NCBI GenBank assembly: GCA_963977525.1
Contig: CAXBPC010000025.1
Span: forward strand, 1 to 64,000
DNA from: Ancylomarina sp963977525
GTDB lineage: Bacteria; Bacteroidota; Bacteroidia; Bacteroidales; Marinifilaceae
Reading direction: 5' to 3'
Length of the DNA stretch: 64,000 nucleotides
The notes under the pieces are model-generated. The model saw nothing but the letters and a program-made list of their open reading frames with translations. It did no database searches and was not told the origin of the DNA. Shown here one piece after another: positions 61,294 to 64,000 of the stretch; the stretch's first letter is position 1; each line of letters starts with the position of its first letter. Both the position numbers and the translations under genes were made by a program.

Positions 61294-62070
61294 TTAATTC
61301 CTTGTACCCATCTCGCTTACTGCAAGTGTGCCAGCTACAACTGAGATGATCGCAGCAAAGCTAGAGAGTGAAACACCACAGAAAGGAATAATTAGGCATA
61401 GAGAAAATACAAAGCCATTAGCAATCACAATTCCTTTATGCTCTCTCATAAACTGAACACTCTGTCTAAGGTTTAGCTTCTTTCTCTCGAGGGCATAATC
61501 CATAAAAGAGAAGCCATAGAAATAAGCTGATATAAAGAATAGCATGATAGCTGCTAACCATCCAATAATTGGAATAAAACTTAGAATAAACATGAGTAGC
61601 GTAAGAATGACTTCAATACTGAAATTTCGAACGGCAATAATAACACCTCTAAGCACATCCTTCACAAGTTGTCTCAGGCTAAAAGGGTAGTCAATACCAG
61701 TTTTCATCTTTTCAGTACGCTCCGATAGGTATGAAAATACGGGTGACATCAGTATAATAATGATATAACCTCCCAGATAAGCAAAGAGCAAGAAAAACAT
61801 GATTTTAAAGGTTAGCCATACAAAGGCATCCATCATAGTTTTAAGAAAGCCTGAACCCCAAAAATCACCTTGCTTCAACTCAAATTGATTCTGTAAATAT
61901 AGTTTTGCAGCATCTGAGTATTCGTTGACCATATCCCAACCAAACCAGAATAGAAGAATGTTAAAGATTAAGGGGAATATGAAAAACCATGCCAGTTTCT
62001 TTTTGAAAATGAAACTTAATGCTTCGGAATAAGTACGAAGGCCAAAGCTGAACTCTTTGAAGAAACTCAT
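61294..62070 (-). CDS. EI24/CysZ-like membrane protein
   Basis: 258 residues from ATG at 62070 (MSFFKEFSFGLRTY); the longer frame adds 18 residues that look like upstream sequence. Four or more hydrophobic spans. The EI24-family pattern includes LWFFIFPLIFN-like text (KLAWFFIFPLIFNILLFW), the SPVFSYLSERTEK segment and FSFMDYALERKKLNLRQ. Family members include the sulfate permease CysZ, but no sulfate assimilation genes adjoin, so the substrate is open. Confidence 0.85.
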   Translation of the reverse strand: MSFFKEFSFGLRTYSEALSFIFKKKLAWFFIFPLIFNILLFWFGWDMVNEYSDAAKLYLQNQFELKQGDFWGSGFLKTMMDAFVWLTFKIMFFLLFAYLGGYIIIILMSPVFSYLSERTEKMKTGIDYPFSLRQLVKDVLRGVIIAVRNFSIEVILTLLMFILSFIPIIGWLAAIMLFFISAYFYGFSFMDYALERKKLNLRQSVQFMREHKGIVIANGFVFSLCLIIPFCGVSLSSFAAIISVVAGTLAVSEMGTRN

Positions 62071-62236
62071 ATTGTTTAATTTGAAATTTTGTGTAGAACG
62101 TCTAATAAGTTTTAAAATTAACAACTTGCTTGCATAATCCGAATCTTGAACATGAAAATCATGGTAATTTTATTACTTAGAATCATTTTGAATTGGACTT
62201 GAATTGTATCATCTTTGTTTTGCAAAAATACTGATA

Positions 62237-63181
62237 ATGATAAAATTATTTACTCGAACTTTACGCGATAGAAATTTCGTTCTAATACTTGCTGTAATAC
62301 TAGGTTTAACAATAGGTGACTGGGCTGAATACCTTAAGTCTTATACCTTCTATATATTAGCTATTGTCATGATCTTTTCGACAACAGGCTTAAGCACTAA
62401 AGCTTTGTTTCCTTTAAAGAAAATGATTCAACCCCTTTTGCTGGGTTCAGTACTTAATTACCTCGTTTTTGGAACCGTTATTATTAGCCTAGCCTATTTT
62501 CTGATGCCAACTCCAGAGCTATTCTTAGGTTTTGTGGTGATTGCTGCAACGCCGCCTGGGCTTGCTGTAATACCTTTTTCTCATATTCTAGAAGGAGATA
62601 TTAAATATGGGATTGTTGGTGTTCTAGGGGCTTTTATCAGTTCTATTTTCTTGGCACCAGCCATTGTTGGTTTATTGAGTAATGTGGATGGTGGTATCGA
62701 CTCAAGCATGCTTTTTATGAGTATGATTAAGCTGGTTTTAATTCCTATGATTATTTCACGATTTCTACTTTGGGAGCCTATTAAACCAACAGTTGAAAAG
62801 GTGAGAGGAAAGATAGTCGATTGGGGTTTTGCCTTATTGATATTTACCGCAGTTGGTTTAAATAGACAGGTTTTTTTCTCGAACTTCGAAGTACTCTTTC
62901 TAGTTGCTTTAGTCTTGTTTCTCAGTATTTTTGGATTAGGCTGGGTTTACGAATTTATTGCTGCTCGCTTAGGTATTAAAAAAGAAGTTGCAATGACACA
63001 AAAATTGTTACTTACAATTAAGAGTTCTGGTTTTGCAGTTGTAACCGCTTTAACCTTATTTGGTAAAGAAGCTGCTATTCCTTCTGCTGTAATGGCAATA
63101 TTTGTTTTATTATATTTACTCTACCTTTCTTTTAGAATGGAATATAGAAAGAAAAGGATAAAGGTTAAAGGACTAAAGTAG
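62237..63181 (+). CDS. Bile acid:sodium symporter (BASS) family transporter
   Basis: 314 residues from ATG 62237, about ten hydrophobic spans. The BASS-type core motif is VVIAATPPGLAVIPFSHILEGD (split at residue 115), the region that corresponds to the crossover helix, and a second one follows as LTIKSSGFAVVTALTLFG. Related proteins carry bile acids, pantoate, pyruvate or arsenite (Acr3 is a distant relative). No substrate is implied by context. Confidence 0.82.
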   Translation: MIKLFTRTLRDRNFVLILAVILGLTIGDWAEYLKSYTFYILAIVMIFSTTGLSTKALFPLKKMIQPLLLGSVLNYLVFGTVIISLAYFLMPTPELFLGFVVIAATPPGLAVIPFSHILEGDIKYGIVGVLGAFISSIFLAPAIVGLLSNVDGGIDSSMLFMSMIKLVLIPMIISRFLLWEPIKPTVEKVRGKIVDWGFALLIFTAVGLNRQVFFSNFEVLFLVALVLFLSIFGLGWVYEFIAARLGIKKEVAMTQKLLLTIKSSGFAVVTALTLFGKEAAIPSAVMAIFVLLYLLYLSFRMEYRKKRIKVKGLK

Positions 63182-63242
63182 GGACGCGATTGATCGCACC
63201 TGAATATTATATTCCTAAATCAATAATCAAAAATAACAAGTA

Positions 63243-64000
63243 GTGAAGCTAACATTTTTAGGCACAGGAACCTCGCAAGGTATTCCCGTTATTGCATGTA
63301 AATGTCCCGTTTGTTTATCTACCGATAAAAGAGATAAACGATTGAGGACATCTGCTTTAATAGAAGTTGATGGACAGAATATTGTTATCGATAGTGGCCC
63401 TGATTTTCGTTATCAGATGTTGAGAGCTAAAGTTGAGAAGCTGGATGCCATTCTTTTTACCCACGAACACAAAGACCATACAGCCGGATTAGATGATGTG
63501 CGTGCCTTTAATTGGGTAAATAAAAAGGCTGTAGATATTTATGCTGAAGAAAGAGTTCAAGCTTCTTTGAAACAAGAGTTTGCCTACGTGTTTGCAGAAT
63601 TCAGGTATCCTGGTATTCCTCAACTCAATTTATGGACTGTAGAAAACAAGCCTTTTAATATCAATGGAACTCAAATTATTCCCATAAGAGCTAAGCATTT
63701 TAAACTCCCCGTTTATGCTTACCGAATAGCCGATTTAGCTTATATAACCGATGCTAATTATATATCTCCTGAAGAAAAGGAGAAGTTTAAGGGATTAAAA
63801 ATGTTAGTTGTAAATGCTCTTAGGAAAGAGAAACATTTATCTCACTTTACGCTTCCAGAAGCATTGGCTTTGATAGAAGAATTGAAACCAGAAGCTGCCT
63901 ACTTAACTCATTTTAGCCACCAGTTGGGTTTTCACGAAGACGTATCAAAAGAGTTGCCCGAGAACATTTTTATGGCCTATGACGGTTTGGAAATTGAGGT
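63243..64000 (+). CDS. MBL-fold metallohydrolase, 3' end cut by window
   Basis: Begins at GTG 63243 and runs to the window edge with no stop (about 252 codons). N-terminus MKLTFLGTGTSQGIPVI, a CKCPVC pair near residues 20-23, the metal motif THEHKDHTAGLDD (HxHxDH) at about 79-91, and later a His in THFSHQLGFHED. This is the PhnP / RNase Z-like subclass of the metallo-beta-lactamase fold; in Bacteroidota it is usually annotated only as MBL-fold hydrolase. Substrate unknown. Confidence 0.9.
   Translation, partial: MKLTFLGTGTSQGIPVIACKCPVCLSTDKRDKRLRTSALIEVDGQNIVIDSGPDFRYQMLRAKVEKLDAILFTHEHKDHTAGLDDVRAFNWVNKKAVDIYAEERVQASLKQEFAYVFAEFRYPGIPQLNLWTVENKPFNINGTQIIPIRAKHFKLPVYAYRIADLAYITDANYISPEEKEKFKGLKMLVVNALRKEKHLSHFTLPEALALIEELKPEAAYLTHFSHQLGFHEDVSKELPENIFMAYDGLEIE

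Noticed and set aside
62237..63181. BASS-family protein as the arsenite exporter Acr3
   Set aside because: It is far from the ars operon and lacks the conserved Cys pattern expected for Acr3.

Overview
The window is an AT-rich chromosomal segment from a member of the Bacteroidota, most likely a marine Bacteroidales or Marinilabiliales relative such as the Marinifilaceae (this placement is inference). The grounds are the gene order tRNA-Gly, tRNA-Thr, tuf, tRNA-Trp, secE, nusG, rplKAJL, rpoBC, the GldF/GldG-type ABC proteins, O/P-family porins, a PagL-like lipid A deacylase, and promoters of the Bacteroidota TTTG / TAnnTTTG type. Nearly all of it is ordinary core genome. The accessory pieces are concentrated at about 31.5-38.8 kb, with small scars at 13.3 kb and 19.9 kb.

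Layout. 1-12.8 kb: translation and transcription cluster, with a hairpin after tuf, an attenuator-like hairpin between rplL and rpoB, and a strong terminator after rpoC. 12.9-13.2 kb: a DUF3467 protein. 13.3-13.5 kb: a frameshifted remnant resembling the C-terminus of carbon-starvation protein CstA. 13.9-17.7 kb: etfB, etfA and an acyl-CoA dehydrogenase. 17.9-29.5 kb: a large glycerol / glycerophosphodiester block (PadR regulator, a divergent glycerol kinase, a canonical glycerol kinase, glpD, glpT, lipoprotein glpQ and two O/P-type porins). Together these could take glycerophosphodiesters across the outer membrane, hydrolyse them, import glycerol-3-phosphate and oxidise it to dihydroxyacetone phosphate. 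29.5-31.4 kb: a macrodomain protein and a 6-phosphofructokinase.

31.5-35.0 kb is a minus-strand operon headed by an ArsR regulator with a clear promoter and a perfect inverted-repeat operator. It encodes a small thioredoxin-fold protein, an ArsF-like lipoprotein, an ArsG-like CcdA-fold permease, an ArsP/DUF318-type permease and a DCC-family thiol oxidoreductase. It reads as an (organo)arsenical reduction and efflux system. 35.1-38.8 kb holds a GreA-like protein, two proteins of unknown function, a 21-bp tandem repeat whose unit is exactly one heptad, and a REP-associated transposase that carries a REP-like palindrome inside its own coding sequence.

38.9-50 kb: a pheT gene with a duplicated B5 domain, surE, a small membrane protein, lpxB, a GIN-domain lipoprotein, a PagL-like protein, gldF, gldG and dnaN. 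50-64 kb: a DnaQ-like exonuclease, an FAH-family protein, an acyl-CoA synthetase, pepD, a D-serine/D-threonine-type PLP enzyme with pncB, two tandem MFS paralogues with matching promoters, an EI24/CysZ-like protein, a BASS-family transporter and an MBL-fold hydrolase cut by the window end. The most notable observations are the PheT B5 duplication, the heptad-unit DNA repeat, the transposase with an embedded palindrome, the ars operon with its operator and 28-bp palindrome, and the divergent second glycerol kinase.
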